Shown: positions 11,338-23,916, counted from the first letter of the stretch. The stretch is 64,000 nucleotides of DNA from Tuctoria greenei (GCA_036927565.1 JAYESD010000004.1:67826933-67890932), one strand, 5' to 3'. Program-made: numbers and translations. The notes: a model not told the origin generated them from the sequence alone.

Positions 11338-12764
11338 TGTAGGATCAAAGAGCACGTGAAAAGCAACCAGAGAGGGGTGAATGGTAGATTACAACTTTTT
11401 GAGTCGAAGCAAAAAAAAACCTCGGCAGAAAATGGATCTGTTAAAAAATTCGTGTGTGCGACTAATTTAAACTTGACCAATTGTGACAAAACTAGTATAG
11501 AATTTGGAGAATCAATTCATGAAGACGCCACAACAAGAATCATTATCCATCGAGAAAAATTCAAGTTACCATTGAATGATCGAACAAAAGTCAATCTATT
11601 CTACCCGAGAAAAATCGGATCTACAACACTGCAAATAAACCCGTGTAGATCTGAAATCACAAATCCAACGACCGTGAAATTTTTACAGATGATATATAAT
11701 CAAGTTGTGAAGACAACCCAAAAAGAATCACGTCAATCGGATCTGTAAAACTCGAGTGATGATAAAACCACCGAAGCAAGGTAGTGTTGTGTAGAAACTC
11801 GACGAGAAAAACTTGTCTGAAACAAGTCGGACGAACAAGGCACAAATCCTTTAAACTACGATATTTATTCAATAGATCACAAGAGGAACAGACCAAAGTC
11901 CATGCACCACGAGCTCTGACCTCCCTTGCTTATATAACCATCCATGAGGCCAACCCAAACCAAACTAGGACTCGTATCCTACTCATTTTCCACTGTAACT
12001 TTCCATAACTGCTCAAGACTCTTCTATACGCAGATAGAAGCAATCTTAAGACTTCCAAACATGTTAGGAACATATCCCACATTCCTAAAGAAAATTCAAC
12101 TTCGTGAACCACACGAAATCCTATCATAACCAACTCAAATCTTTCCATTTTTGAGTCAAACATGACTCAGCCGCAACCTGAGTCCATAACCTAGTCGGTT
12201 GGATCTTTCCGACCAATTCTTTACATCCACTTCTCTTCATCACACCTTAGACCATGTTTCCACGTCCATGCACTCATTGCACACGTGCAAACATCTTCCA
12301 ACAACATCCATGATACCTTCATATGCATTATTCTTGCTTCAAACATGTTGCGCAACCTCCCGATCAACTCAACCACAGTTCCTCCCGAACATGGTTGTTA
12401 AACCTCATATTCTCATTAAGACAAGTTCAATGGATCCTGTCACCAACCATGTCTTGAACCCAAGCAACACCTGCACATGAATAAACAACCGATACTTCCG
12501 AGTACAAGTCCTCGACTTGACTCAAGTTAGTTCTAAAACCACAACACCTTACGTGAGCCCCTCACATAAGCGTGTTGCAAACCATAGCAAAAATATGATA
12601 ACAGCCAAAACACATCAAAAACATAGTAAAAGAATACTTAGCAAACTTTCCATAAGTTTAAAGCAAGTTCGAAACATTGCAAGTTAAAAGCAGAACTATT
12701 GCAATCTAGCACCGGACCTTGCCAATGCTAACTGGACCTTGAGACAGAGCTTACCAAAGCTAGT
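11338..12764 (-). repeat. Inverted copia LTR, U3 end truncated
   Basis: It starts TGTAGGATCAAAGAGCACG, the reverse complement of the LTR end GATCCTACA, and carries a reverse TATA box (CTTATATAACC near 11928). It stops about 200 bp short of a complete U3, where a plus-strand LTR begins at 12765. No internal element sequence is attached. It is probably a rearranged solo LTR. Confidence 0.88.
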
Positions 12765-13738
12765 TGTTAGACCTATGTGTGCTGAATACATTGGCTTTGA
12801 CAATAGAAGTTTTGAATGCTGCCATAACATCTTTTTCTGCTAGGTCCGACATGTTTTGCTAGGTCCAACTTATGTTGGTTAGCTCCGGCGCTAGATAGTA
12901 CTAGCTTCGGTTAGCTCCAGCGCAAGATTGTACTAGCTTTGGTTAGCTCCGGCGCTAGGTTGTACTAGCTTTGGTAAGCTCCAGCTCAAGCTCCGGTTAG
13001 CTTTGGCAAGTTTTGGAGCTTGATCGCAATGTTCCTGCTTTTACTGTGAATTGTCTCGAACTTGGTTTACATTGTTGGAAAGATTGCATAGTATTCATTT
13101 GATAAGTTTTTGATGCGTTTTGGTTGATATGGACGATATCATTTTTGCTATGCTTTGCAACATGCTTATGTGAGGTGCTCACGAAAGGTGTTGTGTTCGG
13201 AACTAATTTGAGTCAAGTCACGGACTTGGGCTCGTACGGATTGGTTGTTTATTCATGTGCAGGTGTTGCTTGAGTTCAAGACATTGCTAGTGATGGGATC
13301 CATTGAACTAGTCTTAGGGAGAAGATGAGGTTCAACCACCAAGTTCAGAAGGAATTGTGGTTGAGTTGATCGGGAGGTCGCACAACATGTTTGAATCAAG
13401 AACAATGCATATGAAGGTATCGTGGATGTCGTTGGAAGATGTTTGCACGTGTGCAAGGAGTGCATGGACGTGGCTGCATGGTTCCAAGGCGTGATGAAGA
13501 GATGTTGACGTAAAAAATTGGTCGGAAAGGTCCAATCGACTAGCTTATGGACTCAGGCTGCGGCTGAGTCGGGATTGACTAAAATATGGAAACATTTGAG
13601 TTGGTTATGATAGGATTTCTTGTGAGTCGCGAATTTGGATTGTTTTAGGAATGTGGGATACGTTCCTAATGTGTTTGGAAGTCTTAAGATTGCTTCTATC
13701 TGCATATAGAAGAGTCTTGAGCAATTATGGAAAGTTTT
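12765..13738 (+). repeat. 5' LTR of element C, left part
   Basis: It begins TGTTAGACCTATGTGTGC, with a G-to-T change relative to the other LTR starts. The U3 subrepeat zone is at about 12835-13025. It is interrupted at 13738 by the LINE insertion. Confidence 0.92.
13725..13738 (+). repeat. LINE target site duplication, left copy
   Basis: TTATGGAAAGTTTT, identical to 20901-20914. The uninterrupted sister LTR reads the same at about 29027-29038. Confidence 0.9.
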
Positions 13739-13862
13739 TTTTAGAAAAGCCCCCCAGGCAGCGCCGGTCGTGGATAATTGATATAAGCAGATGAAAGTGT
13801 TACAGACGGATGACCCTTACAACATCCCTGGCGTGTCCAGGGTCGGGGGGGGGGTCGGAAGG

Positions 13863-16800
13863 TTAGGGATTGGACTCTAAGCTCAACAACAAAGTAGAGA
13901 TATGCTTGGCACCGGCAAGTCGCCACTGATTTGCCTCCTCCTTAATCTCTGTGATGAGCCGCTCCACTGTTTTGAGCTTCCCGTGGAATACGCGCGCATT
14001 GCGCTCCTTCCAGAGGGTCCAGCAAGCAAGGATCACAATGGATCGCAAGCCCTTGCTGCAACGGCCGCCTGCACCGAGGAAATTAAGCCAATCGAGCAGG
14101 CCAGCGAGTGGTGACCATGCCGTTGGCTTGAGAGAAGCTGCCTGCAGCCAGTCCCCCAAAGTGGTTCAAATTTTCTGCGACAGTGGGCATTCCCAAAGGA
14201 GGTGCGACGCAGTCTCCAAGCTCCGACAACAAAATTGGCAGAAATAGAGATTTGGCCAACCTCGCCGTTGTAGTCGTGCTGCTGTCTAGACTCTGTCTTG
14301 GAGGATTAGCCAGAGGAAGGTTTTACACCTGGTTGGAGCCCAGACCTTCCAAACCAGCTTTGGGAGCGGTGATAGCGCAGATCCTTGGAACTGCATCTTG
14401 TATGCTGAGCTGGCTGTGTAGTTACCAGAGGTTGTGAATCGCCACGTGATGTTATCCGGCGTGGTGCAGCCAGGGTCGAAAATGAAACCTTGGAGATGGC
14501 TCCAGAGACCAACAAACTCTCGGAGCAGGCCCGGAGTTAGATCATGTGCAATGTCAACAATCCATTTTTGGTCAGCTAGCGCATCCGCCACCACTCTGTT
14601 TTTCCTCCTTGAGTGCTCGTACAGGGATGGATACGCAACGACGAGTGGCAGACTCCCCAGCCAGGTAGAAGTCCATAAGCTGGCTATCTTTCCATTTCCA
14701 ATAGTGACTCGGGTGGCCATCGCGAAAAGCTGACGATCCGTCTCGTCTACGGGGAGGGCGGTGCCGACCCATGGTTTGTCCGACAACCGCCAACTATGCC
14801 AGCACCATCGTAGTCGGAGAGCACGGGAGAAACGGGGAAGATCCATAATTCCCAAGCCACCGTACTCCGCCGGCCGACATTTTTTTGTTCCAGCTAACTT
14901 TGCACAACCCTGCTTTTGCATCTTGCGTGCCTGCCCATAAGAAGCGCCGGCGCGACTTGTCCAGTTCAACAATGAACTTTTTAGGTAGCCGAAGAACTAA
15001 CATGGCATATAAAGGCAGAGAGGATAGGACAGTGCATGTCAACTCGCGTCATCCCCCGAATGATAGCAGACGGTGTTGCCATCCTGCAAGACGCGCCTTA
15101 ACCCTGTCTTGGATGTACTGGAGGTGGGACATCCTTATCCGTCCCAAAGTAAGTGGAAGACCAAGGTAGGATATTGGGAATTCCAGCCGTTGGCCATGGA
15201 AGTTCTGCAGCACAACGTCAGTGAGGTCTCTAGGGCATCGTATGGTGGAGACAGTGGTCTTCGCAGCGTTAATATGCAGCTCGGTTGCATTTCCGAACTG
15301 GCTCATAATGTCGAACACCAAACTGATTTCCTCTGGAATAGGGTTGAGGAAGAGCAGTGCATCATCAGCATAGAGGGAGATACGATGCCTTGCTGACTGC
15401 TCCGGGAGCGGGGAGAGAAGCCCTCCAGATGAGAGAACCTCAAATACCCTCTGTAGAGCATCAAAAACCAGGATGAAGAGGTATGGAGACAAGGGGTCAC
15501 CTTGGCGCAGGCCATGCTGATGCTGAATCCTTGGTCCGGGGATGCCATTCAACAGGACAGAGGAGGAGGAGGACGATAGTGTTAGCGCCATCCAATATCG
15601 CCATCGTGTTGCGAACCCCCTGGCCGCCATCAAATCAAACATGAACTCCCAGGAGACGGTATCAAAGGCCTTCATGATGTCAAGCTTCAGGAGCAGGGAT
15701 GGCCTGTTTTTCTGGTGTAATGATCTGGCCAGGTTTTGCACATATAGGAAATTATCCTGTATGCAACGATGCTTGATGAAGGCACTTTGGACAGGAGATA
15801 TGAGCCCGTCGATCGCGGAGGACAAACGATTGGCCAACACTTTTGAGAATAGCTTTGCAAAAGAATGGATTAAGCTGATGCCAAAAATCACCGGGCACCT
15901 CTGCCGGTTCAGTCTTGGGGACTAAGGAGATGACCACCATATTCAATCACCAAAGTTGGTCGTCCTGGAGGCTGTGGAGACTATGGAATGCATCCATGAT
16001 CTGCAATTTGATGTACGACCAACAAGATTTGTAGAACTCGCCTGTGAAGTCGTCCGGCCCAGGGGCTCTCTCTGCAGGCCAACTTTGTATGGCATCTAGT
16101 ACCTCCTCTTCAGTGAATGGATCAGCAAGATGGTCCAAATTACACGCCAGAAGCTGAAACAGGTTCCAGTTCAGGGTCGCTGTTCTGGGGGTACGCGTCC
16201 CTATCAGCTGATCATAGAAGTCAAACAGGATAGCTTCCTTTTCTTTGTGCACGCTTTGAACTGAACCCGCAAGATCCCGTAACCTATGGATGTGTGTTTT
16301 CCTTCGTCTGGCGCTGGCTCAGATATGGAAGAACCTCATGCATGCGTCCCCCTCCCGAAGCCAATTTATTCTGGACGCTTGCTTTTTGCGTGCCTTTTCC
16401 ACCACAACCAGGCCAAGCAACCGTACTTTTAGGGCACGTCGCAGCTCAATCTCGAGGTTGGATAACGGTCTGTACTCTTGCGCTGCATCAAGCCTCTCCA
16501 CTAGGTCAGTGGCCATCTACATCTTCAGTTTGGTTTGTCCGAACATTCGCCTGCTCCAGGTTGACAGTGCAGTAGCCGTCGCTTTCAGACGCTGGTACAT
16601 CATGTTCATTGGGTCACTGCCATGCACCGGACGTCCCCATGCCTGACAGACCACCTCACGGAAGCCAGGCACACGTAGCCAGAATGTTTCAAACTTGAAA
16701 GAAGGAGGCCGCCTTGGCGCAGACTGTCGACGGAGCAAAATTGGGGCATGATCCGAGATGGAGGATGATAAAGCTTCGAGGTACATGTATGGGAATATAC

Positions 16801-17306
16801 CTGCCCAAGCCGCATTGCAGAACATGCGATCGAGGCGCATTAGTGTTGGTTGTGACATTTCATTAGACCATGTGAACCTTCTGCCTCGTAGCTCATCGTC
16901 GATCAGTACTGCCCGATCCAGTGCATGGCGGAAAGCACCCATCATGCGTCTGTCGATGTTGGCATCATACGGCTGTGAAAAACAATGAGGCATCTTGAGC
17001 GAGTGATCGCAGCTGTACCGAGATAGTATCCTCTATTCGCACCGGTTGCCCCTCTGCTCTGAACACTGCAGTCCACGCTAGTAGGATATCGCCACGAGTC
17101 CCTGCCGCATGCAGAATTGTAGAGGTATATTGCTGGCCCCCGAGTATGTCAGCGAGCAGCCATTGCTCGGCGTCAGCCAGCTTCATTTCTTGGAGACACA
17201 AGAGCTCTGGGTGCTCTGTCTGCACCAGGTTTCATACTACTTGACAGCGCTCCGAGGAGTTTAGGCCGCGGACATTCCAGGAGAGGATGGAGAAGTTTTC
17301 ACTCAT
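13863..17306 (-). pseudogene. LINE ORF2: APE endonuclease, reverse transcriptase, zf-RVT
   Basis: The start is the ATG at 17306-17304, followed by MSENFSILSWNVRGLN, the usual plant LINE endonuclease opening. A TGA at about 17234 (probably from CGA) breaks it. The catalytic-Glu motif LLCLQEMK follows. The endonuclease C-terminus with SDH (16993-16517) is in another frame. A TAG at 16517 lies upstream of the linker ending NWLREGDACMRFFH. RT runs from about 16252 to 15049: a shift near 15895 precedes SLIHSFAKLFSKVLANRLS, and YADD lies near 15363-15374. The C-terminal zf-RVT domain (KVWAPTRCKTFLWLILQDRV) ends at a TAG at 14286, with the same frame resuming to 13863. I count at least three frameshifts and several stops. 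It would nick DNA and prime reverse transcription if intact. Confidence 0.92.
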
Positions 17307-17711
17307 TGTTGAACGTTGCAACCAACAATGCAGCAGTTGGCAGTTTAGTTACATGTCTTTGTAGGTTGAGACAGGCTTCATGAATCAGGCAGTGCTGGTC
17401 CTCCATGCAAACACATGCTGGCAGAAACAATGTTGGCACATCTGGATGAAAAGAGCTTTTGGATACAGACATCTGACACGCCAGCATACAATTTGGACAA
17501 GGAGTGGTTCTCCGCCAGAAAACCCAATATAGAACCACTTGCAAGGCGCCCTCAGGGACAAAAGAAAAGTAAACAGATAACATTGGTAGGGATAGAAAAC
17601 AACAGCAGCACGGGAGGAGGTAGCTATGCACAACCTTCATGTCTGGCTTGGCTCCACCTGCTCCCCTGCAGCAAGTGCCTGCCTCTGAGGCAGTCATGAC
17701 ATCCTCCCGCT

Positions 17712-20700
17712 CTAGGTTGAGTGCCTTCCGGCCCGCACCACCTGAGCCGGGAGCGGCTCTTTGAAGAGCTCACTGTACCTGGCCAGAGCCTCGTCTCCTA
17801 TGGCCTCCCCATCGCCCACGAGGTCGAGTTGCTTGATGATGCGGTTGGTGGCGCGACGAGAGACCGGGACGACCGAGGGTTTTGCCTTCTGACGAAGGCT
17901 CCTTCGGGGGGCCTCCTCCTGCCCCGCGGTCATGCGCTGACAACGTCCGCAGGTTAGAGGGGGGGAAGGCAGGATTGGCGGAGCCAGAGGCTGGAAGAGC
18001 AGGTCCACCGTGGATGTTACGCCCACTGGGGCGTCGGCCGGTTGGTCCAGGGACCCCCCCCCCCCCCCCCCCCCGCACCGTCACTGAGGGGGGCACCTGG
18101 CGGTTGGCCTCCAGATGCGCGTTGTCACTGAACGGGGCAGGGGAGCCTCCCAGGTGAGGTGGGGTGGGGGGGGGGGGTGGGAGGCACCAGCTGTGCAGCT
18201 TCTTCCTGCATCGGGTCGTCCCGCTCCTCCGGCCCAACAGTAGAGCCAGCCAGGCGAGGGACTACCGCGTCGATCGGAGGAGGGGAGCAGAGAAGTAATG
18301 AAGTGACATGACCAGGTTGGTCCCGGTAGTGGTGCCCCCCAGCAGGCCTTCGTGGAGAGAGGGAGCATCGCCGAGGAGATGGGCCCGACGGGGCGGCCGA
18401 GCCCGATGACCGGCCCCTAGAGTCTAGCTTGGGAGCACCTCGGGAGAGCAGGGAGGAACGCCAGCCATGCTCTGAGCCATGTGGGTCCCTTCCCTCATGA
18501 TCATGGTCGTTATCCCTGCGTCCCCCCTGTGGTGGTGGCCTGCATCCTTCACCAGGACGTGGTGCCTGGGCCCGTGGTCCGTCTGGGACGCCGTACCGCC
18601 AAAGGAACTCTCGGAGACGCGGCCCATCCTCGCCATCACTGGACGAAATCGAGGAGAACTCCCCGCTTGCACGCGAGGCCGGGGTAGCAGAGCGCACCAG
18701 AGAGTGGTCTAGGAAGCAATCTAGGTGGACGAGGACATCAACCTGATGTCCTTCCGGAGGGCGCGCCAAGGAGGATTGGCGTCCCGCCGCTTGGCTGAAG
18801 AAGAAGGTCACTGTTTTTCTGCATGGCAGCAAATCAGGGTTTTGCATCCAAACAACACAGCCGAACACGTTTGGATCAACAGGGTCAAGCAAAGCGGTGA
18901 GCTCCTGGTCGAAGACACAGACGTCCCCAAGTAATTGCTTGATGCCCTCTGCTGAGCGGACGTGGAGAGGAAGGCCCTCGATGAAGATCGTGACCTGGAA
19001 CGACCACTGGAGAACTCTGGTTGGGTAGGGCTTCCAGGGCAGAATGTTGAAGGGGAGGTCGTTCACGAAGAAGGAGCCGACGTGGAGGGCATCTTCCTTC
19101 AGATCATGGGATCGAAAGGAGATCAGCAGGGTGAGGTCACTATTGCTGGTGACCTTGAAACTGCGCCAAGGCAGTCGAAGTTGGTGGTGCAGCGCTGCAG
19201 CAACTGCGCCTGCAGAAGGCCGGTTCTGGTGTTCATGCGGGGCAGCCACTGCCATGATGCCGCAGAGGCGGTGCAGCTCGAAGTCCATAGCGTTGGTGAG
19301 GACGACAGCTGTCTGGGAATGACGGGGACGGTTTTCCGCCCGACCCAAGTCGTTGGCAACACGCGGCATGGCAAAGGGTGGAGAGGGGGCTCGAGCGGCG
19401 ACTTTCAACGGAGGGAAGACCACCCGACTGTGGACGTCCGACTTAGGACAGAGGAGGCGACTATGGATGGGGCGACGACCGTCAGCTCCGGCAGAGACAA
19501 TGCGACAGCTACAAGTGAAATGGCCAGTGTGTAAGCAGGAGTAGCAGCGGGGAGGTTCACGGCAGAACTTTACTGAGTGGTCGATGGCAAGGCAGCGGAA
19601 ACAATGGCCAGCGAACACCGGGAAGAGATCAGGACTTATGGAGGTGGTGCATTTTCTCGGGCGGGTAGGGGGGGTTTGAAAGCAGGTGGAGGCAAGTCGG
19701 AATCAGAGCGTTTCTTCTTACGACTCACAACCACCCAGCCGGAATCCGCGTCCTGCCGGCACGCGGCTGGCATAGAGGCAGTAGGTGCGGAGGAGGACAG
19801 ACAAGCCACGCTGTGCTGTGCAGCGGCGGCCAAGCCCCGCTGCACCAGGGCAGGACCGGCGGCCATGCCCCGCTGTACCAGGACAAGACCAAACGCCATC
19901 ACGCAACCCGGAGTAACAGCGGAGAGGGGGGCCTTTCCTAGAACACCCGCTGATGGAGGGGCTGGCGGTCCCATGCTAGAAGAAGCAGGTAGGGGCATCG
20001 GGCACGAAGGGGCAAACGGTGTGGATGACGCCCCCTTGAAGGTGATGGGACAGGCCTTCAATGCCAGTCCAGTAGGGAGGAGGCCAGGCGCTGGAGGGGC
20101 GAGGGGTTGGACCGACCCGGTCGAGTCAGAAGAGTTGGACTCGATGGAGGCCCGGGCACCTGGGGGGGGGGGGGGGGGGCTGGTTAGACCGGCCCGACCA
20201 GAGTAAAGCGGTGGGAGGCCTCGCGGAAGAGCTCGCGATGGTCTGATGAGGGGTCTGTGAGGCGTTTTACTCCTCCACGTCTCCAAGGACGAGAGGCATG
20301 GCCAGCAGCTCCGGTGAAAGCAGGGAAGGAGACGACGACGTCCGGGGGAAACCGGACGAGAGGGACCTTCGGTTGCCGGAGGAGCCGTTGCTAGAAGGCA
20401 GAGATTCAATATCTTCAACATCCGAGACCGCCTCACTGAGGAGGGGGAAGAGGGACAAGGAGGGGTCAGGGAGCACCCCAAATGAGAGTGCAGAGGAGGG
20501 CGAGGGAGCTGGCGAACCTCGGTAGGGGACCAAGGCACGACACAGGTTGCCTCTAGGCGACCTGAGGAAGGAGAACGGGGTGCAGGGGTTTTCACCAGCA
20601 CGGCGAACAGTAGGCGAGAGGCCGGAAGGGAGGTGGGTGAGGCGGGTGGGGGCAGCAGTGCGAGCACGGTGAGGATGAGGAGCAGGTTCCCATTGTCGGA

Positions 20701-20811
20701 GAGGAATGCGGAGGGACCAAGTGGAGGTGTGGTGGCCGGAGGGGGCGGAGTGCCCATCGCCGGAGACGACATGTCGTCGGCAGATGAGGAAGAGCTTTTC
20801 AACGAAATCAA
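17712..20811 (-). pseudogene. LINE ORF1: nucleic-acid-binding protein, in three frames
   Basis: The Ser/Pro-rich N-terminus (20811-19636) ends in a WVVVSRKKKRSDSD segment typical of plant LINE ORF1. A second frame (19618-18125) opens with two tandem CCHC knuckles (CFRCLAIDHSVKFC and CYSCLHTGHFTCSC). A long DUF4283-like region and an Arg/Pro/Ser-rich tail follow. A third frame (18026-17712) holds the usual C-terminal segment RRATNRIIKQLDLVGDGEAI. The frame changes sit near homopolymers: a 7-G run near 19667 and a 21-C run at 18054-18074. The original was probably one protein of about 1,000 residues that coats LINE RNA. Base-calling error in the runs is an alternative to real frameshifts. Confidence 0.85.
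18054..18074. repeat. 21-base C homopolymer (G21 on the coding strand) in LINE ORF1
   Basis: An uninterrupted C run on the plus strand. A shorter G run lies at about 18168-18177 and an 18-G run at 20162-20179. All are inside ORF1. They would encode poly-Gly or poly-Pro and are prone to slippage. Confidence 0.85.
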
Positions 20812-20900
20812 TACAGCATGGCTGCTGGGCGGTAGTTTGGCGCGAGTGGTACTGTGAACGTTCAGCTAACCCGGCCGATGACAAACTAGTGTTTTGCATC

Positions 20901-20914
20901 TTATGGAAAGTTTT
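20901..20914 (+). repeat. LINE target site duplication, right copy
   Basis: TTATGGAAAGTTTT, a perfect match to 13725-13738. The interrupted LTR resumes with GATTCGTG directly after it. Confidence 0.9.
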
Positions 20915-21587
20915 GATTCGTGATTTGAGGAGGATTAGAGTCCTAGTTGAGATTGGGTTGGCCTAAGGGCTGGTTATATAAGCAAGGGAGGCCAGAGCTC
21001 ATGGTGCACGACTTTGGCGGCTGTTCCTCTTGTGTTCTATTGAATAAAATTCATAGTTGAAAGGAACTTTTATGCCTTGTTCATCCAACTTGTTCCAGAC
21101 AAGTTTTTCTCGTCAAGTTTTCTGCACAGCACTACCTTTCTTCGGTGGTTTTATCATAACTCGAGTTTACATATCCAATTGATGTCATTCTTTTTGGTTT
21201 GTATTCAAAACTTGATTATATATCATCTGTCAAAATTTCACGGTCATTGGATTTGTGGTTTCTGATCTACACGAGTTTCTTTGCAGCGTTCCAGAACTGT
21301 TTTTCTCGGGTAGGACAGATTGACCTTTGTTCGATCTTTCAATCGTAACTTGAGTTTCTCTTGATGGATTTGAGTGATTCTTATTGTGTCATATTCGTGA
21401 ATTGATTATCTCTGATTTCTATTATTTTGTCACGGTGAAACACATTTAGATTAGTCTCATACTATTTCTTTAACAGATCGTTTTTCTGCCGAAGTGGTTG
21501 GGATTTAATTGTTTCTGCTGCGTAAGATTTTATAAATCTACCATTCACCCCCCTCTGGTATATTTTCACGTGCTCTTCGATCCTAAA
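20915..21587 (+). repeat. 5' LTR of element C, right part
   Basis: It continues the LTR broken at 13738 and matches 29039-29714. It contains the TATA box at 20975 and AATAAA at 21043-21048. It ends GATCCTAAA, where the canonical final CA has decayed to AA. Confidence 0.92.
20975..20982 (+). promoter_or_regulatory. LTR promoter TATA box (element C, 5' LTR)
   Basis: TATATAAG within GGCTGGTTATATAAGCAAGG, at the same place in LTRs C, D/C3', F and G. AATAAA lies about 65 bases downstream, which suggests a short R region. Confidence 0.7.
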
Positions 21588-21589
21588 AT

Positions 21590-21603
21590 TGGTATCAGAG
21601 CCA
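21590..21603 (+). other. Primer binding site for initiator Met tRNA
   Basis: TGGTATCAGAGCCA lies two bases after the LTR end. It is the standard complement of the plant initiator-Met tRNA 3' end used by copia elements to prime minus-strand DNA. Confidence 0.88.
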
Positions 21604-21648
21604 CGATGCTCTAATCTTTGTGATTTGAACGTATTTTGACTAATCATC

Positions 21649-23916
21649 ATGGAGAAATACTCCGCAAAAACTTGTGTCTTTAGTGGTATTGATTTTCAGG
21701 TTTTGAAGGCACGTATGGAAGCCTTCATCCAGGCGCAAGGCTTCGGAATATGGGAGAAGGTATACAAGCCTCATGAAGTGCAGTAAAATGATCAAGTTAC
21801 AACTACAAATTAGAGAGATGTCAACAACAACAACAAGGCACGGAACTTGATCATACAAGGATTAACTCAAAGTGACTTTGACCGTGTTGCACACCTCTGA
21901 TCTGCATACGATGTGTGGAAAGCACTTTGTGACTACCAAGAATGATCCAACACGATCAAGGAGGAAAGGCAAGACATGTTCAAGAAAGAATACATGCGCT
22001 TCGAGATGCAACCCGGTTTTGCTTGCTTTATTAAAATTCTCAGCAACTTGCGTAGTGTCAATGTTAATTTTTTAGATGCTAAAAATGCTAGACAATTGTT
22101 AAGTGCATTAGATATGTCAATTTGGGAGATGAAAGTCACATCTATTCGTGAATCTAATGTCATGAGTACACTTACTTTAGATGTGCTATATTCCAAGTTA
22201 AAAACTCATGAAATTGACATAATATCACGTAAGAACCCCAACAAGTCTATTGCTTTTGTTTCTCAACGTGACATGCCTAGCTCCGGTCAATCTTCATCTT
22301 GTGGTACACTTGCTTTGTTGTCCTCTCTAACCCTTGAACAGATTGAGGAATTTCCAGAGGAGGAGCTAGTACTTCTCTCTACTAGGTTCTCAAAAGCATT
22401 GCAAAATGTTAGAACTAGAAGGAGAGGAAGCTCTGGACCTCAACGATGTTTCAAATGTGGTAAGACAGGACATTTTCGTTCAGATTGCCCTAACCTTTAA
22501 GGTCCTACTTCCCGGGATCAAAAGCAAACAAGGATGAAGCACTCTCCTCTGCAAACAATAATAAGAAAAATAAGGGTTTTACAGGACGTCAATTGGTGAG
22601 CAGTTTTATCTCCGCACTTCAAGAACTTGGCTCAAGCGATGTGGACATTGAAAGTGACGAAGATGAAGATGATTTGGAAAACTTGTGCTTCATGGCGGGC
22701 AAATCAAGATCAAGTATGGAGGATGCAGAACACAACAACGACAATGAATAGGTATGTCCTACTTGCGAAGAAATGTGTGATGCTATTTCTCGTGCCACTA
22801 TTATAGTTAAGAAAAAGGACAAGAAGCTTACGGATAGTGCTGCTTAAATTGAATCACTAGAATCTAAAATCAACCATTTAAAAACTTTGATTCCTAGTGA
22901 CGATGCGTGTCCCTCATGTGATTTAATATATGAACAATTGTCCTTATTAAGAAGTGCGCACACCTCCACACTTGATAAACTTGAGTTAGAAATTGAAAAA
23001 AATAGAGAGCTTGCTGCACTTAATGATAAAAACTTGAAAGATGCTAGCTGTTCTACATTTGATTTGCATTGTTCTACTTGTGATGATCTTGATAAGAAAC
23101 TACAAGATGCTATGAATGAAATTTCTATATTGAATAATGCTTTACGTTCTCATGAAGTTAAATTTTATTCCAATTGTAAATTAAAAGGAAAAACTTCATG
23201 TGAAAATTGCCTTGATCTGTCCAATAAACTTGATAACATGCATAGGACATTAGATTGGTTTTGTAATGGGAATAAGAACCTAAACTTGCCGTTGAATTCT
23301 TCCAAGTCTTATAATGATAAAACTGGTTTAGGTTTTGATTCTCATGCTCATGCTAAGGCACATCCACCTAAAATTGTAAAGTCATTAGGAAGTGGTTTGA
23401 TTCAAACAGTTCCTAAACAAAAAGAAGTGGTTTTCAAATCTGCAGGAGTGTTATCTCATTCAGTTTCAAATAAAAATGTTGCTTGCTCATCTAGACATGA
23501 ACACAAAGTTAAATTTCATTGTACCTACTGTGGTAGAGATGTCCATGTCATAGATTTTTGTTATAGAATAGCTAAAAATAGAAAAAGGAAAGAATAATTG
23601 CTAGATCTTATAACTTTCATGCAAAATTTGCTGCACTTGCTAAACCGAATGATAGGAACATGCAATCTGCTGTAATAAGTCAAAAACATGCAATGGTTGC
23701 TCCCAAACCTACTATTTTTTTTGTGCTACGCATGTAACATCTCGTAGGACAGTAGTTGGGTACAAAAATCATCAAGCATTGGCTCATAAACCTGCTGTTT
23801 TATCTCAGCTTGCGTGCGTTATTCTTGGTGGACGTCGTGTGACTCGGTACTGGATTCCTAAATGCCTTTTGAGTAACTCTAGTATTGAGTTATCGACGTA
23901 TTGTGCTTCTATGTAG
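21649..23916 (+). pseudogene. gag of element C
   Basis: The ATG at 21649 opens MEKYSAKTCVFSGIDFQV, the N-terminus of a UBN2-type copia Gag. Early stops (near 21785, 21813 and 21898) and a deletion near 22010 break the N-terminal domain. A knuckle (CFKCGKTGHFRSDC) lies near 22447-22490, and stops follow at 22498 and 22749. The CxxC/coiled-coil spacer and second knuckle region (22887-23597) are mostly open. The second knuckle reads CTYCGRDVHVIDFC, with its Cys and His residues kept. The region ends at the conserved TAG 23914-23916, in frame with pol. Confidence 0.88.

Larger units (their letters stand above)
13739..20900 (-). mobile_element. Full-length L1-type LINE nested in a copia LTR
   Basis: This non-LTR retrotransposon of about 7.16 kb is flanked by a perfect 14-bp duplication. 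A short T run at 13739-13742 is the remnant of the poly(A) tail at its 3' end, so it reads on the minus strand. ORF1 carries two CCHC knuckles. ORF2 has an APE endonuclease, an RT with YADD and a C-terminal zf-RVT region. It is GC-rich, unlike the surrounding AT-rich copia DNA. Stops and frameshifts show it is no longer autonomous. Confidence 0.93.

Noticed and set aside
14183..16646. Plus-strand open frames across the LINE (for example near 15542-15925 and 16290-16646)
   Set aside because: They are antisense to clear LINE ORF2 domains and contain no domain; GC-rich DNA keeps them open.
18962..20206. Plus-strand frames of about 190-209 residues opposite LINE ORF1
   Set aside because: They are antisense to ORF1 with its CCHC knuckles, and the Arg/Gly-rich composition follows from the opposite strand.
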